From Cystobasidium ongulense (taxonomy: Eukaryota > Basidiomycota > Cystobasidiomycetes > Cystobasidiales > Cystobasidiaceae): a stretch of DNA of 64,000 nucleotides. The stretch is from contig BQUP01000009.1 of assembly GCA_022835595.1 (NCBI GenBank), forward strand, positions 434,001-498,000, read 5' to 3'. The notes beneath the pieces are model-generated. The model was given only the letters and a program-made list of their open reading frames with translations, was not told the origin of the DNA and searched no databases. Made by a program: the position numbers and the translations under genes. This document shows, one piece after another, positions 10,676 through 21,600 of the stretch (position 1 is the stretch's first letter; every line of letters begins with the position of its first letter).

Positions 10676-13399
10676 CTATATCGCCATCGGATCATCAGAC
10701 TCGTATCCATCGATAGTAGGCGGTGGTCTATCCCTCGTGACGGTTGGCGAAGGTCTAGGCGAAGGTCGAGCGATGGACTGAGCTCTTCTCGGACTAGTAT
10801 GGACTACCGGTTCATCCTTAACACCGCTATGGTTTCGAATGGGACTTCTTTCCACCAATGAAGATGCACTCATTCTTTTCCGTATAGCAGTACTGGATCT
10901 CGCGGGTGAAATAAGCAATATCTCGTCATCGTCGTCGCTGGCATTATCGACTCGCTCAAATTCTTGCTTGACTTTGCCCTTCCCTTTCTGCTGTGATGCC
11001 GTTGCTGTTGAGGTGTTGATAACGGGTGTCGACCACCTCCCAGGAGCTATGCTAGGCATGCGCGTAACCTTCTTCTTCCGAGGCGTGGGTGCTTTGAACG
11101 TTTCTTCTTTCTCTTCCGATTTCACATCGGGCGTTTCTTCCTTGCAAGCTGAGAAAGCAGTCGCTGAACCACTCGACAGAGGGGGTGTCGGTAAGTGTGA
11201 TGGGTATGTGTTCTTCGCAGGACATCGTGATGGGGGCAGGATTGAGTCCTCTCTTTTGATCGTTCTCGAAATGTAAGGGAATGCGTCCGGTGTTTCCTCC
11301 TTAAATCGGCGAGTAGAGAGTGTCGGAGCGCTCCTTGAACTCGACAAGGACATCTTCGCCAGCGGTACAGAGGGTGTGTTAAGGGATCTCGAGTCTGGAG
11401 ATAGTGATGAAGAAGCGGAAGAGAAGGATCTAGGTGGAGTAGGTAGAACCATTCGCGCTCTTTGAAGAGGAGATTCTGGACTTTCTGGTGATGTGGAGTA
11501 TTTTCGTTTCGTCGGGCTTGTATATACTTGTCGAGGCGTGCTCCGCTGTTGCTTTCTGATCGGTCGAGACGGGCTGATTCCTCTTCGTGCTTTAGGTTCT
11601 GCAATGAAGCTTCGTAATGGGATGTCATCGTCTTCATCGGAAGAAACGTCTATAATTATTTTCGATGCGGGAGCAGTTGGCATGCTCGCAGGAGGTCGAT
11701 GAAGTTGCTGAGATGATCTTTTGAGTGGTGAAGGTTGTTTCGGTCTATACTGCTCCAGTCGACTTGTAGGCACTCTAGGCAGAGAGCGTGATTGTGAAGG
11801 TTTGGGTATAGTCTGTACAAGCCGAGGCGCAGGAGGTGGACGACTTGCAGACCGAACAATCTCCACAACCGGTCGAAGGCTTTGTTGACGGTGGAGAGCT
11901 GGAAGTGTAGAAGCTGTAGGATTCGAGAAGAAGGTAGGCGATCGTTTCGCACGTTGTTGTGTTCTCGAAGGCGGTGGAGACTGTATATGAGTATGCGCGT
12001 TAGACCCGTCGGGGAAGAAGACATCATCTTTATCCTCGTCTTCCTCCTTGGCACGTTCTTTGCCTTTACCAGAATATGCTGTGTAGAGAATATTTCGCTC
12101 GTCCTGCTGTACATGTCTTATGCTAGGCGACCGAATAGCTAGTTCATCATCTGAGCTGTCATCTTCGCAAGCGACAGCTTGATTAAGTAGTGTATTACTA
12201 TAGTGACCAAGAGGTATAGCAGAAGTACTCGAGATTGGACCGGAGGAAGAAGACGATGAAGAAGGTTTGAGAGAGAAACACCTCCCTTGAGGACGAGAAG
12301 ATGAAGCTCGAAAGGGTTTGATGTCAAGAGACGAACTGGAAGATTCAGGCTTGACGGATATACGAGATGAAGAAGAAGCGATAGGAGTAGGGTTTCGTCT
12401 AGGCTTGGAAGGGGTAATGGACGCTTCTCTAGCCAGAGATGATGACACATTTGGTCTATAGAGAGAAGGGGCTGATCTAGGAAGAGGACGTATAGATTGT
12501 GCTCTGACAAGATGTGCAACATTCGGCGAACCGAAGAACGGTGTGCACGTGCGTTCTCGTTTTACACGCTCTGCTTCTTCTTTAGCTTGACGAGCGTTCT
12601 CAGCCTCTTGAAATTCGCGAAGGTCTTCTTTCATACTTGTTCGAACGCGCTTGATCTCTTTATACTTGTCCGAGACTGGATGGACATCTCTTTGACCCAT
12701 CTCATCGTCGCTTGAAGATAGCAGATCGATGCTTTCGGGCATTGAAACGCTTCGTGAGATTCCTCTTCTGCTTCTGTCCAGGTTAGATGAGCGAAAGGAA
12801 GCGGCTCGCCTGGTTGCATTCAAGGGATATCTCGCAAGCTGTAGATCGTCTTCACTTCCTTCGTCCCGGTCAGAATCGCTTTCCGACTTTAGCGAGCTCC
12901 GTCTGCTAATGATAGGCGTCTCCTCCTCTTCGCTGCTGCTATCTGTCAAGTCATTCATGCCAGAAGCACCTGGCAGACCGAAATCTCCAATTTCAATAGA
13001 CCTTCCTTCAAATACCACATCATCATCTTCAACGATGAAGTCGTCCAAGAAGCCAGCGTCTTCTACAACTTCGCCCGTCCCAAAGTCAAAGACATCGTCT
13101 CTCCCAGCTGCAAGATGTTGCCCTTGGCTGTAACGCGTGAAGATCGACTCCCAAGCGAGACGAAGGTTGTTCTGGCATTGCTCTCTTGCTTCTTTCAGGC
13201 CCGGTGTAGCAAGTGGTGGTGTGGGAGTGGCTGATCCGGAAAGAGCATCTTCATCGTCACTGAAATTGCTGGGCTCGCGGTAGCTTTTGTTGCCTGTACT
13301 TGCTCTCCTGCGCGTGCTGCTGGTCGTCGTTGTCACAGTCGTGGTTGTCGTCCGCGAGCTGGAGACACTCGCTCTTGCCCATGGTGGAGGTGGAGGCAT
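10676..13399 (-). CDS. probable Scm3/HJURP-like CENP-A chaperone
   Basis: Single open frame of 907 aa from the ATG at 13399. A segment at about residues 65-125 reads NNLRLAWESIFTRYS, then DVFDFGTGEVVEDAGFLDDF. That is the pattern of the fungal Scm3 domain (W-E-x-I-F-x-K/R-Y, then D-x-x-T-G-E-I/V-V-x-D-x-G), which binds the CENP-A/H4 dimer and loads it at centromeres. The rest is low-complexity: Ser, Arg and acid rich, with many SP/TP sites and basic patches, as in basidiomycete Scm3 proteins with long tails. The last residues are GYESDDPMAI. An upstream ATG frame at about 13534 with a good donor (GTGAGT) does not join in phase, so I kept 13399 and suspect a 5' UTR intron. The function is inferred from one short domain; another chromatin protein remains possible. 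Confidence 0.5.
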   Translation of the reverse strand: MPPPPPWARASVSSSRTTTTTVTTTTSSTRRRASTGNKSYREPSNFSDDEDALSGSATPTPPLATPGLKEAREQCQNNLRLAWESIFTRYSQGQHLAAGRDDVFDFGTGEVVEDAGFLDDFIVEDDDVVFEGRSIEIGDFGLPGASGMNDLTDSSSEEEETPIISRRSSLKSESDSDRDEGSEDDLQLARYPLNATRRAASFRSSNLDRSRRGISRSVSMPESIDLLSSSDDEMGQRDVHPVSDKYKEIKRVRTSMKEDLREFQEAENARQAKEEAERVKRERTCTPFFGSPNVAHLVRAQSIRPLPRSAPSLYRPNVSSSLAREASITPSKPRRNPTPIASSSSRISVKPESSSSSLDIKPFRASSSRPQGRCFSLKPSSSSSSSGPISSTSAIPLGHYSNTLLNQAVACEDDSSDDELAIRSPSIRHVQQDERNILYTAYSGKGKERAKEEDEDKDDVFFPDGSNAHTHIQSPPPSRTQQRAKRSPTFFSNPTASTLPALHRQQSLRPVVEIVRSASRPPPAPRLVQTIPKPSQSRSLPRVPTSRLEQYRPKQPSPLKRSSQQLHRPPASMPTAPASKIIIDVSSDEDDDIPLRSFIAEPKARRGISPSRPIRKQQRSTPRQVYTSPTKRKYSTSPESPESPLQRARMVLPTPPRSFSSASSSLSPDSRSLNTPSVPLAKMSLSSSRSAPTLSTRRFKEETPDAFPYISRTIKREDSILPPSRCPAKNTYPSHLPTPPLSSGSATAFSACKEETPDVKSEEKEETFKAPTPRKKKVTRMPSIAPGRWSTPVINTSTATASQQKGKGKVKQEFERVDNASDDDDEILLISPARSSTAIRKRMSASSLVERSPIRNHSGVKDEPVVHTSPRRAQSIARPSPRPSPTVTRDRPPPTIDGYESDDPMAI

Positions 13400-13985
13400 T
13401 GTTGTAGTCAAACGGGCGCCAGCGTGACTTCAGGACGATACAGACGCGTTAACAGGGTGCATATACCCAGACATGACAGCAACTCACCCTCTGCACACGC
13501 TTCGTGCAGCTGCTTGCCCTCGATGAGCCCCGACATGCGCGACGACCTCGAAAGCCGCGAGGTGATCACGTTTTGAATGAAGTTGGCGGGAGACAGGAAA
13601 GCAGCAAGCTACAAAGGTTGGGAGAAAGCCCACTCGACGGCAACGTCAGGGTCTTCTATTGCTGATAGTCAACGAGCAGCCCTCAGCTCTGGGTCAGCAT
13701 GCTCAACAGTATAATCGAACGAGGAAGGGTATACGCTTTCGACTCAGTAGTATTCAAGTTTGATACTGGATACGTACCGCCGGACAATAGCAACTAGGTC
13801 TTATGTCGAGTGGAAGAGAAAAGGCTGCTAAAGTGGTCAGTTCGGGATTGGCTATCGGCCAGCGCTGCAAGGAGGTGGGTCCGCCTTTACTGCTTTCCCG
13901 TCGCTAACTGCGCTAAAATCGCTAACTGTACCTCTGACTGCACGTTTCTGCAACTGGCAGACCTCATTTTGCCTTCACCTCTATA

Positions 13986-14065
13986 CTTTCATCCAATCCC
14001 GCTCCCGCCTCTGGCGCGGTCAAAGCGAACCTGGACGAACTTCACAAAATTTCCGAAATACCCCA
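13986..14065 (+). repeat. decayed repeat family A, copy 1
   Basis: Shares the exact 18-mer CTTTCATCCAATCCCGCT (13986-14003) with 15790-15807. A second shared stretch follows about 25 nt later (GAACCTGG-CGAAC then TCAC). An 18-nt exact match by chance in 3 kb is very unlikely, so the two sites are related copies. Confidence 0.5.
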
Positions 14066-14280
14066 AAAAGCTTTGATAACTATCAAACCTGAGTCTGGTA
14101 CTTTATTAGACCCTATGAAATCCCTGACTTTCTATTCCTGGTGTACTGTCTCGCATCAAGTGCACTACGTTGAAAAATTGGAATCTACACCCGTGCTTAC
14201 CTACCGATGCAAATGTTTTCGCTGGCCGAGAGACAGACTGGATATGTCATAAACCTTCTATGACTAGCTGAAAGTCGCAC

Positions 14281-14342
14281 TGCCCCATCCGAAGTTATCG
14301 GGAAGAACACATCTCAACATCCCAAATCTGGACTCGAACCTG
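14281..14342 (-). repeat. decayed repeat family B, copy 1 (B-box-like)
   Basis: On the minus strand it reads GGTTCGAGTCCAGATT, then about 20 nt variable, then TTCCCGATAACTTCGGATG. It matches 15241-15300 over its whole length and part of 16083-16146. GGTTCGAGTCC fits the pol III B-box consensus, but no tRNA cloverleaf can be drawn around it. Confidence 0.45.
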
Positions 14343-15240
14343 CTCGAACCTGGGGGTCCGACGGGAAATACTATAAACTAATAATCAGCTGACTGGCTCA
14401 TATACCGCTTCTGAAGAGCTACTCAAGTGCTATTAGCGTGTCTTTTCTCGTCCCGCCTCCATTCGCGGCAAAATTTCAGTCTTCAGTGTGATCTCGCCTC
14501 CACCGATAATGTGGCAATGTGTACGACTGGCCCTGTTCGGCAAGCGGGAAGTGAGGCCAATGACAACCATATGAGTGTGAAGTTTCTGGTTCAGACCTCA
14601 ATGTAATCCGACTGGTGGTGCTCACTGCGACATTCACACAGCTTTACGACAGGACAATCGTAGCACTGGCAGTCAATAGAATTCCAGTAGGCCCAACTTT
14701 GTACTGCTGACAGCATCAGCCTGTATCAAACTGAACGCAGTAGACAGTTCGTGCTCGTGAGCTGCGTCAGGGCACTATGGCACCAGAAGCATTGTGGCCG
14801 GGTACTATTCCAGAAGTAAGAACTACTTTTTAAAATTTGGTTCATCCAAGACATGAAGTTCAGACGTAACAGACATCAAACAGGGCAACACTCCTGCAAT
14901 CAGTAGACCGGTGAATAGATGCTAGCTATCTTCTAGACCTTGTAATCGCAAAAATATCGGTAAGCACTTGAACCATATTCTTCCCAGATAGCACAGGACA
15001 TCACAAGTGGGCTGTTCAATGGGGTATATAGCTTCCAGGGCCGGATGAGAAGGTTGATATTCGTTCAACAGGTGTGCTGCTTCCTTCCGAAGCTCGAACT
15101 TGTTGTATGGGGCCTTTGTAGCCTGTTGACCTGCGCTCTTGCATTTTACGTCCGTGATGTACTTCTCACCAGCGATCCCCCAAATCTGCTAGTTGACCAT
15201 TGGTCTGAGTCGTATAGACCAGTGTACTGGCATGATTCTG

Positions 15241-15300
15241 TGCACATCCGAGGTTTTCGGGAAATTTGTCTAATATCTTGAATCCGGACTCGAAATCGAG
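15241..15300 (-). repeat. decayed repeat family B, copy 2
   Basis: Minus strand: TTTCGAGTCCGGATT, variable spacer, TTTCCCGAAAACCTCGGATG, ending GTGCA like copy 1 (GGGCA). It is aligned with 14281-14342 with small indels. Confidence 0.45.
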
Positions 15301-15789
15301 GTCCGGACTGTTAAGGTACTGGGGCATTTCTTCCGACTATAGCCAAAAGGCAGGCCCGGTTGCCCTGGAGTAATTCATAGCTATATATTAGGTAGCCGGT
15401 CACTCGACAGCCCATAGTGCGTATCTGGATTTGTATAAACCTGTAAGCAGATCTTATCTGATCAGCTGAGTCAGCAGTAGTACATGCTCAATAAATCATG
15501 GCGATACTAAAGCTTCCCTTGACTCAGTACAACCTCGATACCGATGTAGTGTGCGAAACGCATTTCAAGAGGATATTCAAGAATGAGGGCATCTAAGTAA
15601 GCGGGGGAGGGGTCCTCCCATTCGGCTGGCAAGTATACATCTTCCTTCATGCCCGATCATCGGTTGGCGGGCTCCGTGATGTTCTGATGTGTTCACTCGC
15701 TGTTCCGTACCTAACGCATGAATATCATTGTCAGCCTACTTCTGCTGGCTTCTACCATTTCGCAAGACTACTCCCTCGCTGGCTTTCTG

Positions 15790-15868
15790 CTTTCATCCAA
15801 TCCCGCTTGCGCAGCCATGTATTCTTATAGGGAACCTGGCGAACCTCACCCTCAATTTTCAAAACGAA
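15790..15868 (+). repeat. decayed repeat family A, copy 2
   Basis: Second copy of the repeat at 13986-14065, same orientation. The shared 18-mer is followed by GGGAACCTGGCGAACCTCAC. The spacing between the two shared blocks differs by a few bases. Confidence 0.5.
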
Positions 15869-16082
15869 AGCTAAAGCTTTACAGGCTACCGATACTGATT
15901 TCAATACGTTATACGACGGCATAAACGCCATGGCTTTCCTACTTCAGGGTATACTGCCCCGTCAAGGGCGATGCAGTGAGATATCGTGAGGTTCGCCCAT
16001 GCTTCGCTGGTGATGCATCGGCCTTAAATGTCTGAGAGGAAGTTCAAACGTCGTATATACAGCCTATATGGGTTCCAAGGTC

Positions 16083-16146
16083 GCCCTGAGCTGATCTGGA
16101 CCTATCGGGAAAAAGTAGTAATATTCCAAATGCGGACTCGAACCTG
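16083..16146 (-). repeat. decayed repeat family B, copy 3 (B-box-like)
   Basis: Minus strand: AGGTTCGAGTCCGCATTTGG, spacer, TTTTTCCCGATAGG. It shares the B-box-like block and the TTCCCGAT block with copies 1 and 2, then diverges. The T5 run downstream would fit a pol III terminator, but this may be chance. Confidence 0.4.
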
Positions 16147-16323
16147 ATGGCTGGCGGGAGGTACTTTGGTTGACAGTCAATTGTAGACACCGCGAGCAGC
16201 CTCTCATCTGTTAAATAGCTGCGATACGACGTATCCTACCTAGTTAAGTCTCCATACGGTGGTATTCCGTGCTCCAGAGTTACCTCATTTCACCACTACA
16301 TCGGGCAGCGTGAAGCCTGCAGT

Positions 16324-17224
16324 CTATTCAGAAAGAACGCAAATGGCTTCACTTTGGAAGATTACCCATAAAGCATCATCATTATCACCCCACTCTCTCC
16401 ACATGTTTGACAGTTTTTGCAATGTCTCCTCGGTAGCGTGACCTCCCTCTATCGCACTGTCATGAAATCCAGATTCAAGACAACGATCAGCCCAAGAATC
16501 TCCCCACCATTTCGATTCTTCACGTTTATTACCACCGTATGACAATGCTGCTATTTTCAAATTGACTTCTTCGTCACTGTAGCCTGCTTTACGTAAGTGA
16601 ACATGTAATTTCCTTCCAAGCTGCGGATCTGCTCCTGATGCGCGCGCTGTTCTGTTATAGATGTCTGTAAATATAGCGTATCTGTTCTCCGGGTCTGGAT
16701 ATAAAAGTGATCCGGGCAGATCACCTTCTCTCAATGAAATTATGCCACCCTGTTTCTTCACTACTCTCCGCATTTCACGTAGAATAGCTGTGGGATCGGA
16801 AACATGCTGTAGAACTTGATGGGCGTGCACGACATCAAAAGACGAGTCTTCAAACGTCAAGTGTGCAGCATCTCCGACTTGAAATGTGACATTCGCACGT
16901 TTGCTAGTGCTGCTCTTGCTGGCTTGTTTTACTACTGCCGCCGATGCATCCAACCCAATCACGCAACCAGACGGGCCGACGAGGTCTCCAAGAGAGCTTG
17001 AAATAGTACCTGGCCCACAGCCTATATCAAGTATACGCATTCCTGGCTTCAGGTATGGTATTAGATGAGGAGCTGAGTTCTGAGCTGTCCGCGAGAGATG
17101 CGATCGCAAAACGCTTTCATGATGCCCGGCTGGATAGCTTTTCAAAGTCGACGTGTCCTTGTCCTAGTCGGCGCACTCAGCACACTTGTGAACGTAAGCT
17201 GGACCATCGCATCCTTACAGACAT
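16324..17224 (-). CDS. class I SAM-dependent methyltransferase (UbiE/Methyltransf_11 type)
   Basis: Predicted 281-aa small-molecule methyltransferase. Exon 1 is only 6 nt (17224-17219, coding Met-Ser). Exon 2 is 17163-16324; donor GTAAGG, acceptor CTAG, phase 0, giving MSDKDTSTLKSYPAGHHESV. SAM-binding motif I is ILDIGCGPGTISSSL at about residues 43-57. The acidic residue ending strand 2 is in VIGLDAS, motif post-II is VGDAAHLTFEDSSFDVVHA, and a VLQHVSDP helix follows. The C-terminal half (EGDLPGSLLYPDPE, WWGDSW) matches fungal UbiE-like enzymes of unknown substrate. No targeting presequence is seen, so a COQ5 role is unlikely. The substrate cannot be told from sequence. Confidence 0.85.
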
Positions 17225-17602
17225 GCTTAGTACTCAGTGGAATTATACGGCTGTTGAAGAGATGGGAAGAGGTGTCGTCGAGAATGAAACTCGCGCAAGT
17301 GAATATGTACACACGTGATTGATCATCTATGATTAGACACGTCACGCAGGAGTGCATCGGCAAGACAGGTAAAAAGAGCAGACACACTTTCCCAAGCCTG
17401 TTCGTGAGACGCAGAATCAACTCCCGACTTCGTCTATCCTGCTGTACGGTCATAACGACGAGAGCTGCATTTCTTACGGAATCAAACGCAAATGCAAGGC
17501 AGATACATTGCTAGGCATAGGCATGCTACTTCTACAGCATCACCTTATATAGTCTATAAGTACTCATTATCTTATACATATATGCCGGCTTTTTTTCAAA
17601 TG
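17225..17602. other. short intergenic, methyltransferase promoter side
   Basis: Lies between the methyltransferase start and the CDC4 stop, both minus strand. It has an AT-rich stretch near 17540-17600. No gene or clear site was seen. Confidence 0.5.
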
Positions 17603-20600
17603 CTACAGGTTCTGATACTCCACATCTTCCTCCTCCGCTTTTACTTCTGGAGTTTGGCACTTGACTTGCTGCGTATCATCTGCTGAAGTGTAGGCCATAT
17701 GGGCCGCTAGTGCTCCTCCAACATGTAATTGGCTTTGATGAGCGTCTTGAGCAGCAGTCGTTGGCCCAGCGTATGCATGCTGCACGTAGCTAGAGCCAGA
17801 AGGGCCAGCAACCCCATCGCCTGCATCGTATGCGAAGAGGTCATCTACATTTTCAGGATCTCCGACTACGACTGAAGATACTGCCGAGCCTGCGTTGCTG
17901 AGATGTCTTGTCGCAGAGGTACGCCCAGGACGCAATGTAGATCTTGAGCGTCGGTTTTGATCGGCAGCCTGTGTTGAGCCATGATGATGGTGATGATGAT
18001 GGCGATGATGGTGGTGATGATGCTTCTTGGATGGCTGTAGATCGGGATAGGAATAGAACCGTGCGTCAACATGCTTCCTAGCAGGTGGATGACGGGACGA
18101 GCCAGCATCCGCTTGTCGTGGAGTCTGGAACATCGATGTTTGTGATGCAGAAACTTCATAATGAGGAAGAGAACTGAATCCATCATCGTCTTCTGAGCCA
18201 CCCGGTCCGATGGAAATACCATAATCCTCGAAAATGCCTTGGGGTTCTTCGTCCATGCTATCGAAACCATCCTGGTAATCATCATATTCCGACCAATGTG
18301 GTCTGTCTTCTCGTAATTCAGGGAAGAAATCGAGGACTATACGTTACAGTAGAGGGGAGTATATCAGCTGGGGGAACGTCTAGCAATGATATAGCAGGAG
18401 GTGCACTTACTCTCGAAATCAGTCCTGCCATCCCTACTCACAGCAGCGACAGCAAAGCGATCACTGAATTGAAGTTGCCAAACGCCCTGCATATTCTGTA
18501 CTACATCTTTGACGACTTGACCACCTCTTATATCCCATACTCTAAGCTGTCCTTCACAACCGCTTACAATTCTAAAATCGTCATGCTTGAAACATGTTAT
18601 GGCTCCAGCATTAGCAGACAAAGTGTCTATACAAGTACCAGTATTAGGATCCCAGACTTTCAAAGTCGAGTCTGCGCCTGCTGATACTAAGAAATGGTAT
18701 GAACAGCCGAGTAGACCAACCAAAGAACTATGACCATCCAATCTGAAAAGTGATTCTCCAGTTTCAAGTGACCATATTCTCACGCTACCATCCATTGAAC
18801 CCGAAGCACATCGATTACGAGCAGTGTCCAAAGCAACTGAATATACTTTCGCGCTGTGACCAACTAGCTTGTGTTTGCACTCGCCAGTAAGCAGATCCCA
18901 CACTCGAAGATAGGAATCGTAGCTCCCACTAACGACAGTACGGCCGTGAGCCGCAAGGGCACGGACTGCAAGTCCATGACCTCTTAGCACGCGAAGATAG
19001 TAAGCGTTGGCTGCAGGGTCATTCACTTCGTCGCTCGGTGAAGGAGGGCAGTAAGGCAGACGGGAGGAAGTTCGAGTAGGGTAGGGGAGTCGCCAGACGC
19101 GGAGAGTCCAGTCTCGTGAGCCAGTGACGATAAGAGGGTAAGGAGGTTCCCAAACGGGAATCCCATTTGGATCGGGATTCACTAAACAAGGTACATTGCC
19201 GGTCAGTACTGTTATTTTCCCGGCAGAGCGGAAAACACAGTTGTGACTGATCTACTCACCATTGACAGGTTCCACGATTTGTAAACATCTGACCGTACTA
19301 GTATGACCATAAAAGACATGTGTACAGTTCCCAGTTTCCAAATCCCAAACTCTAACAGTTCTATCTGTACTTCCACTTACGAGTACATTACCAATATATT
19401 GTAAAGCCCAAACACCACCATCATGACCTTCTAATCTCATTTTCAATTCACCAGTCATAGTATCAAAAATATCAATAGAAGGATCATCTGAAGCAGTAAC
19501 TACTTTCTCATTATCAAATTGTAGATTTGTAATTACTGAAGTTTGTGCACCTCTGAATGTTGTTCTATGTACTGAAGTTTCTGCTGGTTCACTTGAGAAC
19601 CAATGTGATCTTACTGCCACTCGTTTCTTGTAAATGAGCTTGAGAGGGTGAATATAATCGATTTCAGCCGGAAGGGATTGTGCTGCTGATGGAGGGGAGA
19701 CATGTCCATTACGAGGGGCGTATTCTCCGATTCTAGGTCGCGTAGTTGCACGACGGAGGCGGGAGGCAGGTCGTGGAGTAGCATTCGTCGGTTGTACTGT
19801 GTCTGCTCGAAGCGGGTTGGTTACGGCAGCTAACTTTTCAGCTGTTGGACGAGCGGCTTCTTCCACGTCGAAGGATTCGTCCCAAGTACGCTCCTTCCAC
19901 CTCTTGAGAAAGAGGGCGGATTTCCAATCATTAACGGAGAGCATATCCTTGACATCTAATTCTCTCGTATCGGATCCCGCAGCTCTTTCTCTACTTGTAG
20001 ATTTCGAAGGTGATTTCTTCCTTCTTCCAGATCTACCATTTCCACTTCTCCTGCTGGCACCACCTGCCTTAGAATCAGCAAAAGCGCCTTTTGTAACTCC
20101 TACAGAATTCCAATAAGCAACTTCTTCATTTTCTACGGATAGAGCGATATTTTCTGAAGAAGAAGAAGGAGTAGTACCATTTAAATTTCTCGTAGCACCA
20201 GCACCAATCCAAAGATCATCATTTTTAAGCAAATCACTCCAAATTTGGCCTTGAGAATCTATAAACCTTTTCCAATTTTTACTTACTAATAAACATTTCA
20301 TTATAATAGTAGGTGAATCTGTCAAATATGATAAAACTTGTAACGATAATTCAGTTGGTAAATCTGATATAAAGTCTCTTTTTAATGCAGGTTGTATTAT
20401 TCTATTCACTTGTTGGATAACTGGAGTTGATGATTGTCGTAATAATAGGTAGAGTATATTCAGTTGAAGCTTCTCAGATAGGGTAGAGTACTTTGAAACG
20501 AGTGACGGGAGAGACATGAGGGTTGATAAAGTATAGCCTTCAGACAAGCAAGCTAGCTGTGTCTCATCACTTTGCGTACTGTCATCTTCCTGAACGACTT

Positions 20601-21600
20601 GCTCAGTCCGAATAGTAGTGACGAGATCACTTGAAAGAGACTGCGTGGGCGAGTCCGTGCGAAGTACGAGTTGCTTTTCGACGCGAACTCCCGCTTCGTC
20701 ATGTTTGTCCTCCTCAATCTCGTCCTCCAGCAAGCGCGGCGAGAGTGTGGGACTAGGAAGGACAATATCAGATAGGACGGCCCTTCCTTTTCCTTTTCTA
20801 TCGGGTGCCGCTGTAAAGTCTAGCGAAGTCTTCAAAATGTCAGTCGCTTCTGCATTGGCCGAGGTAGTATCCGGTGTGTCTAGTCCACGGTGAAGAGTAT
20901 CTTCCTGAACAGCTGAGGAGCCATCAAACAGGATAGAAGCGTTCTTGCTCTTCTTGCGAGGTTGATGAACTTCACTATCAGGGAGTGAAGAAAGACTGCT
21001 GCTGCTGCTTCTGCTATGTCGAGCGGAAGACTGAGCATCTAAAGGCCTGTCCTGCCGTTCTTCAGAGGTACGTCTTTTGCGCTTGAGTTCGGACTGCTTG
21101 ACGGATGGCAGCAGGTCTGGTGGAGGTCCCCCTTTAGCTTTGCCTTTGCCTTTCCTATCGCTTGTAATTGTAGGTTTGCTGCTTGCTGCCTGCAAGGCGT
21201 GTCCGGTATCTATATTCCCATCAAGAGCGTATACAGCTTTGATCGGTTCGCTCGAGGCGTGCCCGTTAAATTCCAGCTCGAAGCGTCTGAGCGGGGGGAT
21301 GGTAGATGATGACTGGCCATTCTCTTGTCTTTCTTCACAGCTCCCACTCCTGCCTCCCCTCTGCAATGCAGCTCTGCGCTTCTCCTCTGCCAGCAAGAGT
21401 GGTCTTGAATGACGATCCTGCGCGTAGTCTCCATTCAGCTTGGGCGATTCTGGACGCGGCAGCTCGATAGGCGCATAGTGGATAGTAGTGGTCGTAATGG
21501 TCTGGACGACGGTCTGGCGGACTGAGGGCTGCAGATGGAGGACTGCTCGCTTGTCTGACGATGTCTTGCCATTGCTATTGTCCTCGCCTGCGCCCTCCAT
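17603..21600 (-). CDS. CDC4: F-box/WD40 protein, SCF substrate receptor Cdc4/Fbw7
   Basis: Substrate adaptor of the SCF ubiquitin ligase that recognises phosphodegrons (cell-cycle regulators). Exons 21600-19260, 19181-18411, 18336-17603; 1281 aa; phases agree. Residues 1-390 are Ser-rich and disordered with KGKGK patches. The F-box is at about 405-450 (DLPTELSLQVLSYL, CLLVSKNWKRFID). The linker resembles Cdc4 (YKKRVAVRSHW). WD40 repeats run at about 665-1035 (LEGHDGGVWALQYIGNVLVS, GSTDRTVRVWDLETG, VVSGSYDSYLRVWDLLTG, CASGSMDGSVRIWSLETG, VSAGADSTLKVWDPNTG, IVSGCEGQLRVWDIRGG). A tail of about 245 aa follows; it carries an H6-R-H7 histidine run and is absent from yeast Cdc4. Divergent from UGA1. 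Confidence 0.92.

Larger units (their letters stand above)
13400..16323. other. 2.9 kb gene-free region with decayed repeats
   Basis: No frame over 90 codons, no family signature, stops in all frames. It contains at least two repeat families at low copy (listed separately), with copies of about 50-80 nt that have diverged by substitutions and small indels. It looks like an old repeat or transposon-remnant island. I could not recognise any parent element. Confidence 0.5.

Noticed and set aside
10839-12522. Several 80-170-codon frames on both strands inside the Scm3-like gene
   Set aside because: Low-complexity coding sequence opens other frames by chance; none has a domain or its own splice structure.
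13441-13534. An upstream exon for the Scm3-like gene (ATG at 13534, MSGLIEGKQLHEACAE, donor GTGAGT)
   Set aside because: Joining to the main frame gives the wrong phase and an immediate stop with every acceptor seen.
14300-16146. GGTTCGAGTCC sites on the minus strand as tRNA genes
   Set aside because: No acceptor, D or anticodon stem can be paired around them; they are kept only as a repeat family.
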